Shown one piece after another: positions 26,927 to 35,525 of a stretch of 64,000 bases of DNA. Source of the stretch: Scybalousia_A sp964542225 (GTDB lineage: Bacteria; Bacteroidota; Bacteroidia; Bacteroidales; P3); contig CAZITO010000003.1 of the NCBI GenBank assembly GCA_964542225.1, forward strand, positions 11,779 through 75,778. The letters run 5' to 3'. The notes beneath the pieces are model-generated. The model searched no databases. It was not told the origin of the DNA and saw only the letters and a program-made list of their open reading frames with translations. Position numbers and translations under genes: made by a program. How positions within the stretch are numbered: the stretch's first letter is position 1; every line of letters starts with the position of its first letter.

Positions 26927-27319
26927 CTATCTGCCATTTTTATTTTGTTGCATCTTGGCCTCTATACTCAAAGTTGCATGAGGAACAAGTTTTAACCTTT
27001 CCTTTGGAATAAGTTTACCTGTTACTCTGCATATTCCGTATGTTTTATTTTCAATTCTTACAAGAGCCGCTTCCAAGTCTTTTATATATTTTTGTTGGCG
27101 TAGAGCCAAACGTGCATTCTCTTCCTTAAGTTGTACGTTGGTACTTTCTTCCTCCATAGCCTTAAATACAGGAGAGGTATCATCCGTACCATTTGCGTTA
27201 GAGTGAAACGCTTCCGCCTTTAATTCTTCCAAATTAGCCTTTGCTACTTTTAATTTGGATATTATCAGCTCTTTAAACTCTTGCAATTCTTCATCAGAGT
27301 ATCGTGTTTTCTCATTCAT
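26927..27319 (-). CDS. TraR/DksA family protein lacking most zinc-finger cysteines
   Basis: This 130-residue protein has an N-terminal coiled coil (LQEFKELIISKLKVAKANLEEL) and a C-terminal DksA-like finger. The finger has only one cysteine (YGICRVTGKLIPKERLKLVP), so it cannot bind zinc by the usual four-cysteine site. This degenerate form is normal in Bacteroidota. DksA-type proteins bind RNA polymerase and modulate transcription with ppGpp. It is the first gene of an operon with lspA. The loss of zinc ligands leaves its regulatory mechanism open. Confidence 0.85.
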   Translation of the reverse strand: MNEKTRYSDEELQEFKELIISKLKVAKANLEELKAEAFHSNANGTDDTSPVFKAMEEESTNVQLKEENARLALRQQKYIKDLEAALVRIENKTYGICRVTGKLIPKERLKLVPHATLSIEAKMQQNKNGR

Positions 27320-27523
27320 TTCTTTGTCTCTCTACAAATTTAATGGTGCAAAATTATAAAAATAATTGCAAACAATGTTTTATATGTTATAAAAAACACA
27401 AATATTTTTACTTCAACAATAAAAATTTGATATAGTAAATATATTTTGATACGTTAATATGTTTTGTCAAACTAAAAAAAACATATAAAACTCATAGTTT
27501 CGCACTCGCAACAATGCAAAAAA

Positions 27524-27554
27524 AACAAACACTGAAATTTATTCAATGTTTGTT
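27524..27554 (-). terminator. Terminator after the flavin reductase gene
   Basis: On the minus strand AACAAACATTGAA pairs with TTCAGTGTTTGTT around a 5-bp loop, followed by a T run. It lies 30 bp past the stop at 27583. Confidence 0.8.
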
Positions 27555-27582
27555 CCTTTTTTTTGTTAATGTTGTTCGAGGC

Positions 27583-28230
27583 TTATTTCATTATTTTTTT
27601 GCCTTCAGACCATGCACCACCGACTTTTTCTCCTACTACTCTATAATAGTTTTTGCTACTATCAAACATTATAGGTTGTAATTTGTCTAAATCAACATTG
27701 CCGTTTTCGTCAAGTATGCTTTCATCTGCTTGCATATTGACAATTTCTCCCACAACGCGAGTTTCGTTTAATGATGTTTTTTGTATTTCAACAACCTTGC
27801 ACTCCACAGTCAAAGGATATTCAACAATTACAGGTGCATCTACAAATTTGCTTTTCTCTACGTGCATACCTGCTTTTTCAATCTTTTTAGGTTCTTTTTT
27901 TGCAGATATGATGCCAAAATAATCGCTTTCAGCAACGTGCTTTTTGTCAGCAAAACTTACCGTAAAAGCTTTCTTTAATTCAATGTTTTCCGTTGTTTGA
28001 TGGTTGCTAAGATTAAAACAAATGTGTTTAGGACCACACTGACCGCCCCAAGCGGCATTCATTGCATCCGGGTTGCCATTTGCGTCATAAGTCGCTATTA
28101 TCAACACAGGTAACGGTGTTATAACGGCTTTGTTTGTAAAATTTTTCTTTGTACTCTTCATAGTTGTTTGTGCATTTAAAATTGTTATACCTATTATTAA
28201 GGCACTTACTATTAAAATAAATCTTTTCAT
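27583..28230 (-). CDS. Exported flavin reductase-like protein
   Basis: The protein from the ATG at 28230 has 215 residues. It starts with a signal peptide (KRFILIVSALIIGITILNA with cleavage near AQT), then a flavin reductase domain with FMN-binding residues (IATYDANGNPDAMNAAWGG and FNLSNHQTTENI). An ATG seven codons earlier is also possible but would lengthen the region before the signal. Flavin reductase-like proteins of this type are usually cytoplasmic, so the signal peptide is unusual. It may be an exported FMN-binding reductase in the periplasm. The gene stands alone between two terminators. Confidence 0.75.
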   Translation of the reverse strand: MKRFILIVSALIIGITILNAQTTMKSTKKNFTNKAVITPLPVLIIATYDANGNPDAMNAAWGGQCGPKHICFNLSNHQTTENIELKKAFTVSFADKKHVAESDYFGIISAKKEPKKIEKAGMHVEKSKFVDAPVIVEYPLTVECKVVEIQKTSLNETRVVGEIVNMQADESILDENGNVDLDKLQPIMFDSSKNYYRVVGEKVGGAWSEGKKIMK

Positions 28231-28328
28231 ATTAAAATATGTTAAACTCATTATTCAACGCAAGAATCAAATATTTTATTGCATAAATATTTTTGTCGTT
28301 ATAAAACCACAAAGTATAAAACACAAAA

Positions 28329-28351
28329 AACATCCCTATTTCAAGGATGTT
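28329..28351 (-). terminator. Terminator after rnfA
   Basis: On the minus strand AACATCC and GGATGTT pair around a 9-bp loop and are followed by a T run. It lies 33 bp past the rnfA stop. Confidence 0.75.
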
Positions 28352-28383
28352 TTATTATTGTATAAGATGAATTAAAAATTATT

Positions 28384-28962
28384 TTATAATTTAACCAATC
28401 CTGCAAAGCCCATAAATGCCATTGCAAGAATGCCGGCAGAAATAAGAGATATAGGTGCTCCCTTCATTCCTTTTGGCATATCCATCAATTCCAAATGTTC
28501 TCTTATTCCAGCAAAAATTATCAGTGCAAGAGTAAAGCCCACGGCAATAGAAAAACTATACATCAAACCTTGTAAAAGAGCAAACTCTTTTTGAATAACA
28601 ACAATTGCAATACCCAACACTGCACAATTTGTAGTTATAAGCGGAAGAAAAACTCCCAAAGATTGATACAAGGCGGGAGATATTTTTTTGAGTACTATTT
28701 CAACCATTTGCACCAGAGCGGCAATAACAAGTATAAACATTATTGTTTGCAAAAACTCAAGATGTAAAGGTACTAAAAGATAGTACTGTATAGGGTAAGT
28801 AACCAAAGTGGCTAATGTCATCACAAAAACAACAGCCAACCCCATACCTGTTGCCGTACTTACCTTATTGGAAACTCCCAAAAAAGGACAAATACCCAAG
28901 AATTGACTCAAAACCACATTACTTACAAAAACTGCAAAAATAAAAATCTTTAAATATTCCAT
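28384..28962 (-). CDS. rnfA: Electron transport complex subunit RnfA
   Basis: This 192-residue protein has six transmembrane helices and the RnfA/NqrE signatures. They include SQFLGICPFLGVSNKVSTAT near 19-38 with the conserved cysteine that holds the membrane Fe-S site, GMGLAVVFVMTLATLV, and LITTNCAVLGIAIVV near 108-122. RnfA is part of the sodium- or proton-pumping Rnf complex, which links reduced ferredoxin to NAD. The usual rnfBCDGE genes are not here and a terminator follows the gene. It begins on the other strand from tpiA. Either the operon is split in this genome or this is a lone paralogue. Confidence 0.9.
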   Translation of the reverse strand: MEYLKIFIFAVFVSNVVLSQFLGICPFLGVSNKVSTATGMGLAVVFVMTLATLVTYPIQYYLLVPLHLEFLQTIMFILVIAALVQMVEIVLKKISPALYQSLGVFLPLITTNCAVLGIAIVVIQKEFALLQGLMYSFSIAVGFTLALIIFAGIREHLELMDMPKGMKGAPISLISAGILAMAFMGFAGLVKL

Positions 28963-29098
28963 AATTTCACATATTTTTAAGTTGCAAAGTTAGTAAAATA
29001 AAATAAACTTGTATTTATATTTTCTTACTTTTTTATAGAAAAAGAATTTTTATTGTTTGTTTTTGAGTTGAAAATTTTAAGTTTTAAGTATTTTGACT

Positions 29099-29106
29099 TA
29101 TCTTTG
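29099..29106 (+). promoter_or_regulatory. Promoter -7 box of tpiA
   Basis: TATCTTTG matches the Bacteroidota TAnnTTTG consensus and is 47 bp before the tpiA start. A clear -33 TTTG at the normal spacing is not present. Confidence 0.6.
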
Positions 29107-29153
29107 CAAAACAAGAATGTTAACATAATAAGTAATTAAAAAGAGATATAACA

Positions 29154-29912
29154 ATGAGAAGAAATATAGTAGCTGGCAATTGGAAGATGAATAAAAACTT
29201 TGCCGAAGCGGATGACCTTATAAATTCCATAGAAGAAACCCTTAGGCAATATGACACCACGGATGTGGATATTATAGTTTGTCCGCCTTTCCCTTATTTG
29301 GAATTGGTTAGTGATGTAAGCGAGGATGCAAACTTTTTTGTGGGTGCTCAGAATGTTGCAAAATTTGATAATGGAGCCTATACTGGGGAAATTTCAGCCT
29401 CTATGTTGAAGAGTATGGCGGTGGACTACTGTATAGTAGGGCATAGCGAAAGAAGAAAATACTTCTTTGAGACTAATCAAGATATTGCTCTCAAAATAGA
29501 TTTGTTGTTAAAAGAAGATATTACCCCAATAATTTGTGTGGGAGAAAGTTTGGAAGAAAGAGAGTGTGGAAAACACTTTGAGATAATACGCAAACAAGTG
29601 GAAGAGGGAATATTTCATCTTAAAGCAGAGGATATGCAAAGATGTATAATTGCCTACGAACCTGTTTGGGCAATAGGTACGGGAAAGACAGCCACAAAAG
29701 AGCAAGCACAAGAAATACACGCTTTTATTCGCAGGCTTATAGAGGAAAAATATAATGACGATGTTGCACAAGAGGTTTCTATTCTTTACGGAGGAAGTTG
29801 TAATCCAAAAAATGCTTCTGAGTTGTTTTCAATGAAGGATGTAGATGGAGGACTTATAGGTGGGGCATCTTTAAAGGCCAAAGACTTTATTGAAATTGCT
29901 TGTAGTTTCTAA
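29154..29912 (+). CDS. tpiA: Triosephosphate isomerase
   Basis: This 252-residue enzyme interconverts dihydroxyacetone phosphate and glyceraldehyde 3-phosphate in glycolysis. The catalytic lysine is in AGNWKMNK (K11), the catalytic histidine in IVGHSERR (H97) and the catalytic glutamate in IAYEPVWAIGTG (E169). The phosphate-binding loops LYGGSC and GGLIGGASL complete the barrel. The length is normal. Its stop is followed by a strong terminator at 29929-29971, with prmA just beyond. Confidence 0.97.
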   Translation: MRRNIVAGNWKMNKNFAEADDLINSIEETLRQYDTTDVDIIVCPPFPYLELVSDVSEDANFFVGAQNVAKFDNGAYTGEISASMLKSMAVDYCIVGHSERRKYFFETNQDIALKIDLLLKEDITPIICVGESLEERECGKHFEIIRKQVEEGIFHLKAEDMQRCIIAYEPVWAIGTGKTATKEQAQEIHAFIRRLIEEKYNDDVAQEVSILYGGSCNPKNASELFSMKDVDGGLIGGASLKAKDFIEIACSF

Positions 29913-29928
29913 AATATTTTGTTCTTTT

Positions 29929-29971
29929 TCTTTCCTTGCAATGTAAAAAAAACAGACATTGCAAGGAAAGA
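29929..29971 (+). terminator. Strong terminator between tpiA and prmA
   Basis: A perfect 16-bp stem (TCTTTCCTTGCAATGT and its complement) with an 11-bp loop is followed by a T-rich stretch. It ends only 18 bp before the prmA start codon and may attenuate or lie inside the prmA leader. Confidence 0.85.
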
Positions 29972-29989
29972 TTTATATTGTTTTTATAG

Positions 29990-30826
29990 ATGAATTACAT
30001 ACAAGTTTCTTTTTTTATAAATGGAGAAAAAGACTGGAGGATAGAGTTATTTAAAGACGCTTTGTTAGAAGTCGGGTTTGAAAGTTTTGTTGATAACGAA
30101 AATGGTTTTGATGCCTATGCGCCACAAAAAGATTTTAAAGAATGTTTAATACCGCAAATAATAGACACCTCCTTTTTTGACGATAAAAATAAAATAAAAT
30201 ATTCTTCCAAATTGATAGAAGACCAAAATTGGAATTCCTTATGGGAAGAGACTTCTCCAAGTGTAAAATTTGATAACAGGTGTCTTATTCGTAAGAGTAC
30301 CCAACCACAAGGAAATACTTTGTACGATATTATAATCAATCCCCGTCAAAGTTTTGGCACAGCCACACACCCTACTACTTATATGATAATAGATTTGCTT
30401 TTGTCTATGAATATGAGAGACAAACAAGTTATGGATATGGGCTGTGGTACAGGAGTTTTGGGAATACTTGCAAAAAAAATGGGAGCCGACTATGTAGAGG
30501 CTATTGATATAGACTCTTGGGCTTTTCAAAATACTTTGGACAACGCTTTGGCAAATGATGTACAAATAGTTGTCAAACAGGGCGGTTCTGAAGTTATAAG
30601 CAGAGAAAAAGAATTTGATGTTTTTATAGCAAATATAAACCTTAATATTCTAAAAGAAAACCTCCCTCTCTACAACAAACATATAAAGAAAGGTGGAATA
30701 TTGATATTGAGTGGTTTTTATCAAGAGGATATTAAAGAAATGGAAAAATTTACTTCCAATTTTGGTTACAAACTAATAAATACAAAAGAAAAGGACTCTT
30801 GGGCTTTAATGCTTTTGCAGGCATGA
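29990..30826 (+). CDS. prmA: Ribosomal protein L11 methyltransferase
   Basis: This 278-residue protein has a C-terminal SAM-dependent methyltransferase domain with motif I VMDMGCGTGVLGILA near residue 148 and the acceptor-site motif IANINLNILKE. The N-terminal substrate-recognition domain is poorly conserved but of normal length. PrmA methylates lysines of ribosomal protein L11. The gene follows tpiA with a hairpin between them. It ends 40 bp from the convergent rimM. Confidence 0.9.
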   Translation: MNYIQVSFFINGEKDWRIELFKDALLEVGFESFVDNENGFDAYAPQKDFKECLIPQIIDTSFFDDKNKIKYSSKLIEDQNWNSLWEETSPSVKFDNRCLIRKSTQPQGNTLYDIIINPRQSFGTATHPTTYMIIDLLLSMNMRDKQVMDMGCGTGVLGILAKKMGADYVEAIDIDSWAFQNTLDNALANDVQIVVKQGGSEVISREKEFDVFIANINLNILKENLPLYNKHIKKGGILILSGFYQEDIKEMEKFTSNFGYKLINTKEKDSWALMLLQA

Positions 30827-30866
30827 TTTTTTATTTGTATTCTCTATCTGTTGCTACACAAGTAGC

Positions 30867-31385
30867 CTATAAATAAATATCAATAAGTCCCTCGGGTGCT
30901 TTAATTTTTATGACTTTGTTGTTTCTGTCTACTTCTTTAATAACTTCATCAATGATAGGCATAAGAATTTCTTTTCCTTTATTGTCTATGGACATTATGG
31001 GTTGAGTCGTATTGTCATATATTTCTTTTACAATTCCTATATTTCCCTTTTCTTCATCCACTACACTGTAACCTATAATTTCATGAAAATAAAATTTGTT
31101 TCCCTCCAATTTTGGCAACATTTCCAATGGAAGATACAAATCCCTGCCTATCAACAAATTGCTTTCCTCTACTGTAACATCGGCAAATTTTACAACAACT
31201 TTATTTGCGTGCGGTCTTATGGATTCTATATTGTATTTGACCAAACGCTTATTTATTTCAATATAAACAAAGTCCAAATCCAAATATTCCTCAGGTTCAT
31301 CAACATCAAAAAACAAAACCAACTCTCCTTTGTATGAAAAAGGTTTTGCAACCCTACCCAAATAAAAACAATCTTTCTTTGTCAT
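30867..31385 (-). CDS. rimM: Ribosome maturation factor RimM
   Basis: The 172-residue protein starts MTKKDCFYLGRVAKPFSYKGELVLFF. The N-terminal RimM barrel is followed by a PRC-like C-terminal domain (GNKFYFHEIIGYSVVDEE, then IKEIYDNTTQPIM). RimM assists maturation of the 30S subunit head and binds S19. An upstream in-frame ATG 18 codons earlier is rejected because the rpsP terminator at 31407-31437 lies between it and this start. rpsP is directly upstream on the same strand, as in most bacteria. Confidence 0.93.
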   Translation of the reverse strand: MTKKDCFYLGRVAKPFSYKGELVLFFDVDEPEEYLDLDFVYIEINKRLVKYNIESIRPHANKVVVKFADVTVEESNLLIGRDLYLPLEMLPKLEGNKFYFHEIIGYSVVDEEKGNIGIVKEIYDNTTQPIMSIDNKGKEILMPIIDEVIKEVDRNNKVIKIKAPEGLIDIYL

Positions 31386-31400
31386 ATTATGTTGTTTATC

Positions 31401-31437
31401 AAAAAAGGCTGTTGTTATTTCTTTGATAACAACAGCC
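31401..31437 (-). terminator. Intrinsic terminator between rpsP and rimM
   Basis: On the minus strand a 12-bp stem GGCTGTTGTTAT/ATAACAACAGCC is followed by six T. It lies after the rpsP stop and only 16 bp before the rimM start, so it may attenuate rimM expression from the rpsP promoter. Confidence 0.85.
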
Positions 31438-31458
31438 ACTAAAAATTTATACCATTAA

Positions 31459-32004
31459 CTATTCTGCTTGAGATGGTGTTTCGGAAGTGTTTTCTGCACT
31501 TTCTTCGGTAGTAGCCTGTGCCTGTTCTGCTTGTTTTGCTACTGCTGCCGCTCTTTTTTCTGCAAGAGTTTGTGCTTTCTTTTGATTTACTTCCTCTTCG
31601 TGTTTAAGGGCTTCTTTTCTACGAGCAATTTTATCACTATTCAATTTAGAAACCTTTTCTGCCATTTGTTTCTCCTTTTGCTCCATAAAGTCTGCATATC
31701 TTTTATCTGCAACCTCTTGTGAAAAAGCACCTTTTTCTACTCCTCTTAGTAGGTGATATTTGTACAATACCCCTTTAAATCTTAGCAAGGAACGAACCGT
31801 ATCCGTAGGTTGAGCACCATTGTGCAACCAAGTACATGCTCTATCTGCGTTAACAACCACAGTTGCCGGATTGGTCAATGGGTTGTATGTTCCTATTTTT
31901 TCTATAAATTTTCCGTCACGTGCTGCACGAGCATCCGCAATTACTATATGATAAAAAGGTTGTCCTTTCTTACCATGTCTCTGTAATCTAATCTTTACTG
32001 CCAT
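31459..32004 (-). CDS. rpsP: 30S ribosomal protein S16 with extended C-terminus
   Basis: This 181-residue protein has the S16 core MAVKIRLQRHGKKGQPFYHIV, ADARAARDGKFIEKIGTYNP and TVRSLLRFKGVLYKYHLLRG. The C-terminal extension (about residues 110-181) is rich in Lys, Ala and Glu and is a known Bacteroidota feature. S16 is an essential assembly protein of the small ribosomal subunit. The gene is the first of the rpsP-rimM pair. The long tail is disordered and its role is unknown. Confidence 0.95.
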   Translation of the reverse strand: MAVKIRLQRHGKKGQPFYHIVIADARAARDGKFIEKIGTYNPLTNPATVVVNADRACTWLHNGAQPTDTVRSLLRFKGVLYKYHLLRGVEKGAFSQEVADKRYADFMEQKEKQMAEKVSKLNSDKIARRKEALKHEEEVNQKKAQTLAEKRAAAVAKQAEQAQATTEESAENTSETPSQAE

Positions 32005-32080
32005 TTTTATTTATATTTAATTATTTCAGTCTGCAAAATTAGTATTTTTATACATACCCACCAAATTATATCACAAAAAA

Positions 32081-33691
32081 TTACCAAACCTCTTCCACAT
32101 CCCACGACTTTCGTACATTGATAGGCTTTGGAAAAAATAAAACTTTTTCGGCTTGTTGGTGCTGAAAAAAATTGTTGCCGTCCCATTTTCCATTTGTATT
32201 TTCGTCTATTATGGCTCGGAGTTTATATTTGCCCTCTTTTAAATAATCAAAAGTCAAAACACTATCCAAAGTAATCAGGTTATTACCAACTTGTGCCCCT
32301 TTCTCGTCAAAAAGAGTGTATATTATTTGCTTATTTTTCAGTAAAGTGTCCTTTATATTAAAAATAAGTTTTGAGTAGTCATTTGCCTTATCCGTTGAAA
32401 AATCTACAACCAATTTTTCGTTTGTTTCTCCTCTAAAATTATTTACAACATTGGAATCTATAACAAGTCGGTAGTTTTTATTTTCTTTCAATTTATAATC
32501 GCTAATCAATTGTTTATCATTATCAGTTTTTGAGTAAAAATCAATAAAAGAGGAATCTGTTGCGGTTTTTATTTCTGCTCTTATTGGCAAGATAGCCTTG
32601 TCTATGGGAAAAGGAATATTCAAAGTCAAAGAATCATAGTAAGCCAAATCCTTGCTTGGTAAAGAAAAAGCAAAAGTACTATCTTTGTTTTTCTTCTTTG
32701 AAGTATATGTAAGTTCGGTTTCTTCCACAAAATTTTTATCCGCAATTTTCAAACTTACACTATCAAACTTGCCTTTGTCAATAATATAAACGTTTACTTG
32801 TGAAGAGGTATCGGTAAGTTTTTTGTTGATAATAAAATTGTCGGTCTGTGGTTTTGTAAAAGTTATTTGCAAACTATCGCTAACGGGTCGCGAAAAAGAA
32901 AGAAAAATTTCTTTTTCAGATAAAAATTTTGCTTCCGAAAGTTTCATAACGCTATCCTTTGCCGTGGTAAAATACAGAGTATCTCCTTTAAAAAGAGTAT
33001 CATTGTTTTTTTTCGCTTCCACCCTTTGCGAGGCAAAGGCTATGGACTCGGTTGCTAAATCATATATCAAATTGTTATTATTGTCCTCATAGGCGAGTAA
33101 GTAATAATTTCCCTGCTTGATATTATGAAAAAAAAACCTTCCCAAACTATCGCTTCTTGTTATGTAATTGGGAATTTGGCTTGTCTGAATTTGTTTATCA
33201 GAGGAGGAATATAATGCCACGTATTTATTTTTTTCTGCTTTTAGAGTGTAGGCATTGAGCAAACGTCCATAATAGGTCATTGTATCTATTTCCTCTCCTG
33301 TAGAGAAAGAAAAAACAAAGTTGGCTATAGGATTACCTTCATTAAAATCCCTAATAGCGTCAGAAAAATCAAATATGTAAGTGGTATTTTCCTTTAAAGA
33401 ATCCAATCCCTTAATATATAGTGTTTTCAGTTTGGAACTTATATCGGGTTTATTTTTTAAGGGGGGAGATATTATCAGTTTTTCCGAAGCGTTCTCCAAT
33501 GTTATATATTCGTCAAAATCTATTTTTATTTCCTTTGCATTGAAATTTGTGGAATTTGAAGTTGGCACGCTTCTAACAATTTTGGGAGGTTCAATATCTT
33601 TTTCGCCCCCTTTTGGCACAACCACTCTTGCACAAGAATACACCAAAAACAAGATAAGTGTAATAAAAAGTGTATGTATGTATTTTTTCAT
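32081..33691 (-). CDS. Large Ig-like domain lipoprotein
   Basis: The 536-residue protein has a lipoprotein signal with the lipobox LVYSCA (cysteine 20). The N-terminal Ig-like (Big_5) domain spans about residues 30-135 (PPKIVRSVPTSNSTNF, IDFDEYITLENASEKL). The remaining part repeats beta-strand blocks, with a NNNNLIYDLATE segment that could bind calcium. This architecture is common in Bacteroidota and of unknown function. It is placed on the outer membrane by its lipid anchor. It follows ldcA by about 7 bp and is probably co-transcribed. Confidence 0.8.
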   Translation of the reverse strand: MKKYIHTLFITLILFLVYSCARVVVPKGGEKDIEPPKIVRSVPTSNSTNFNAKEIKIDFDEYITLENASEKLIISPPLKNKPDISSKLKTLYIKGLDSLKENTTYIFDFSDAIRDFNEGNPIANFVFSFSTGEEIDTMTYYGRLLNAYTLKAEKNKYVALYSSSDKQIQTSQIPNYITRSDSLGRFFFHNIKQGNYYLLAYEDNNNNLIYDLATESIAFASQRVEAKKNNDTLFKGDTLYFTTAKDSVMKLSEAKFLSEKEIFLSFSRPVSDSLQITFTKPQTDNFIINKKLTDTSSQVNVYIIDKGKFDSVSLKIADKNFVEETELTYTSKKKNKDSTFAFSLPSKDLAYYDSLTLNIPFPIDKAILPIRAEIKTATDSSFIDFYSKTDNDKQLISDYKLKENKNYRLVIDSNVVNNFRGETNEKLVVDFSTDKANDYSKLIFNIKDTLLKNKQIIYTLFDEKGAQVGNNLITLDSVLTFDYLKEGKYKLRAIIDENTNGKWDGNNFFQHQQAEKVLFFPKPINVRKSWDVEEVW

Positions 33692-33698
33692 GTAAATT

Positions 33699-34604
33699 TT
33701 ATTGTGATATAACGGTGCCTTTATCGGAAATTGTTACCTTTGATTTTCTGCCATGTATAAAAGCGTGGTTATCTTTTCCTATATGACCTATTGGCAAATC
33801 AAAAGCAATGGGAATATTATAATCTTGCATAACATCCAAAATAATTTCTTTGTAATTCTTGCCAAAAGGAATATTATTATCATGCATATCCACAAATTGT
33901 CCTACAAGTAAAGCCTTTATATTTTTCAACTTGTCTGCTCGTTTCAAGCCAATGAGCATACGGTCTATGTGATACAAATATTCATCTAAATCCTCTATAA
34001 AAAGTATTTTACCTTCCGTGGAACCAAAACTTTTTGAACCCAAAAGTGAATAGATTACCGACAAATTACCTCCTATCAAATCGCCTTCGACCTCTCCATA
34101 AATATTGTTGTTATCGTATGGAGCAATTATTTCATTTGAGTTATTAAACAAGATATTTCTCAAACTTTCGTATGCAACACAATTTTCATTATCCTTTATA
34201 TTGATAGGCATAATACCATGAATGCTTTCTATACCACAATTAAAATACAAGTGCATAAGCATAGAGGTTATATCCGAATAGCCCACTATCCATTTTGGTG
34301 TGGCAGACAATTTTTCGTAATTTATAATATCCAATATTCTTGTTGTCCCGTATCCTCCTCTTGCACATATCAGTGCTTTTATTTCTTTTGTGTCCAACAA
34401 CTGCTGAAAGTCCTCGGCTCTTTCCTTATCACTTGCCGAAAACTGATAGTGTCCCTTTGCTATACTTTTGCCTATGGTGGTAGAAAGTCCCCAAGAAGCA
34501 AAAAGTTGTATGGAGGGAAAAATTTCCGGTATACTTATTTTGCGAGCAGGTGCCGTTATGGCAACCTTATCTTCCAATTTGAGATTTTGCGGTGTTTTTG
34601 CCAT
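33699..34604 (-). CDS. ldcA: LD-carboxypeptidase (peptidase S66)
   Basis: The protein from the ATG at 34604 has about 301 residues; an upstream start would add a poorly conserved extension. It has the S66 signatures ARGGYGTTRIL, GYSDITS with the nucleophilic serine, FIEDLDEYLYHIDRM with the catalytic glutamate, and DLPIGHIGKDNHAFI with the histidine. LD-carboxypeptidase removes the terminal D-alanine from muropeptides in peptidoglycan recycling. It has no signal peptide, consistent with a cytoplasmic enzyme. The upstream region contains the 97-bp dispersed repeat. Confidence 0.9.
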   Translation of the reverse strand: MAKTPQNLKLEDKVAITAPARKISIPEIFPSIQLFASWGLSTTIGKSIAKGHYQFSASDKERAEDFQQLLDTKEIKALICARGGYGTTRILDIINYEKLSATPKWIVGYSDITSMLMHLYFNCGIESIHGIMPINIKDNENCVAYESLRNILFNNSNEIIAPYDNNNIYGEVEGDLIGGNLSVIYSLLGSKSFGSTEGKILFIEDLDEYLYHIDRMLIGLKRADKLKNIKALLVGQFVDMHDNNIPFGKNYKEIILDVMQDYNIPIAFDLPIGHIGKDNHAFIHGRKSKVTISDKGTVISQ

Positions 34605-34810
34605 CGGAATAACGATATATTTTTTGCAAAAATACAACTATTCTCAAAAATAAAATTCTCAAAAAAATAAAAATCGTTAACAAACAGGTTAAAACATTTT
34701 ACCGCAACTTGTGCTAACTCATTATAACCTATAAAAAGCCTCAAAAAACGACTCCGTCCTCTGCCAACTTATAACCTCTGCTAACCCATAAAAAACAAAA
34801 GAAAAACAAA

Positions 34811-34907
34811 AAAATCGGTTTACTGATTATCAACAAGTTACAAAATAAAAAGTTGCACGTGTTTGGTCAGGTCGCAGAATCTTCGTAACTTTGCATAGAG
34901 AAATACC
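34811..34907 (+). repeat. 97-bp dispersed repeat carrying a Bacteroidota promoter, copy 1
   Basis: This 97-bp segment differs at about eight positions from the one at 63904-64000. It contains a -33 TTTG (34862-34865), a 20-bp spacer and TAACTTTG (34886-34893), i.e. an ideal vegetative promoter directed to the right. The neighbouring arms TTTACTGATTATCAACAAG (34819 on) and its inverted copy at 34938-34960 frame it. No gene starts directly after it, so its transcript may be non-coding. Confidence 0.75.
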
Positions 34908-34937
34908 CCTATCACAAAAATCTCAATTTTTGCCCTC

Positions 34938-35138
34938 GTAACTACTTGATAATCAGTAAAAACGAATCGGCGTTTTATTTTATCGAAACGCCGATTCGTC
35001 GAAATGAAACGCCGATTCATTTTTGTGAAACGGGCGAAGAAAAAAAAATTCCTTCAAAAAACCTCTCGAAAACGCTGATTTTCACGATTTTTGCCCGATT
35101 TTGACCCTTTGAAAAAGGTTAACTCATTGATAATCAAT
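34938..35138. repeat. Cluster of inverted repeats next to the 97-bp element
   Basis: The block begins with the inverted arm (GTAACTACTTGATAATCAGT, 34938 on). A hairpin ACGAATCGGCGTTT/AAACGCCGATTCGT follows (34962-34999), with a third copy AAACGCCGATTCAT at 35007-35020. A further copy of the arm (GTTAACTCATTGATAATC) stands at about 35118. The layout suggests a composite intergenic element that could be a mobile element or fold as an RNA. No protein-coding gene was seen between 34605 and 35525. Confidence 0.6.
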
Positions 35139-35220
35139 AGTAGCACCCCTATTTTTGAATTATAAATGTATATCAATTAAATTTTCTGAAAAATATTTTT
35201 CAGCTCAGGCTCAGCCTGTT

Positions 35221-35360
35221 TTATAGGGGCAAAGCCATTACTTTTTGGCTCTTTTTCATGGGTTGACATAGGTTAAAATGAGTTGTGATAAGTTAGCATA
35301 AGGGCAGAGCCATTGCTTTTTTATTGGTTGTTATGAGTTGTAATAAGTTAGTGGGAGTTT
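35221..35360. repeat. Dispersed intergenic repeat, GGTTG/AAGTTAG family, second locus
   Basis: Two units carry GGGCAAAGCCATTACTTTTT, then ATGGGTTGACATAGGTT, then GTGATAAGTTAGCATAAGGG and GGGCAGAGCCATTGCTTTTT. They match the units at 21142-21290. The repeats lie between the 97-bp element and the peptide transporter gene. Confidence 0.55.
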
Positions 35361-35399
35361 TTATAATAAACTATCAAAACCATTTTTATTTTGCTAATA

Positions 35400-35430
35400 C
35401 TTGCCATAATTAAAAAAAATACTATCTTTG
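35400..35430 (+). promoter_or_regulatory. Promoter of the peptide transporter gene
   Basis: TATCTTTG at 35423-35430 matches the -7 box, and CTTG at 35400-35403 is a possible -33 box with 19-bp spacing. The transcript would have a leader of about 90 nt. Confidence 0.6.
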
Positions 35431-35525
35431 CACGTATTTTTGTTTTTTAGGTTTAGTTTTTGGCAGGTAGTTTTTTTTACAAATTTTTGAAAAATAATTA
35501 ATAACAATAAATAAACAATAGAACT

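Noticed and set aside
34838..35020. Small minus-strand frame of 60 codons within the intergenic repeat block
   Set aside because: It is built of the inverted repeats (CGCCGATTCG words), has no similarity to a protein family, and the phase is set by the repeats.
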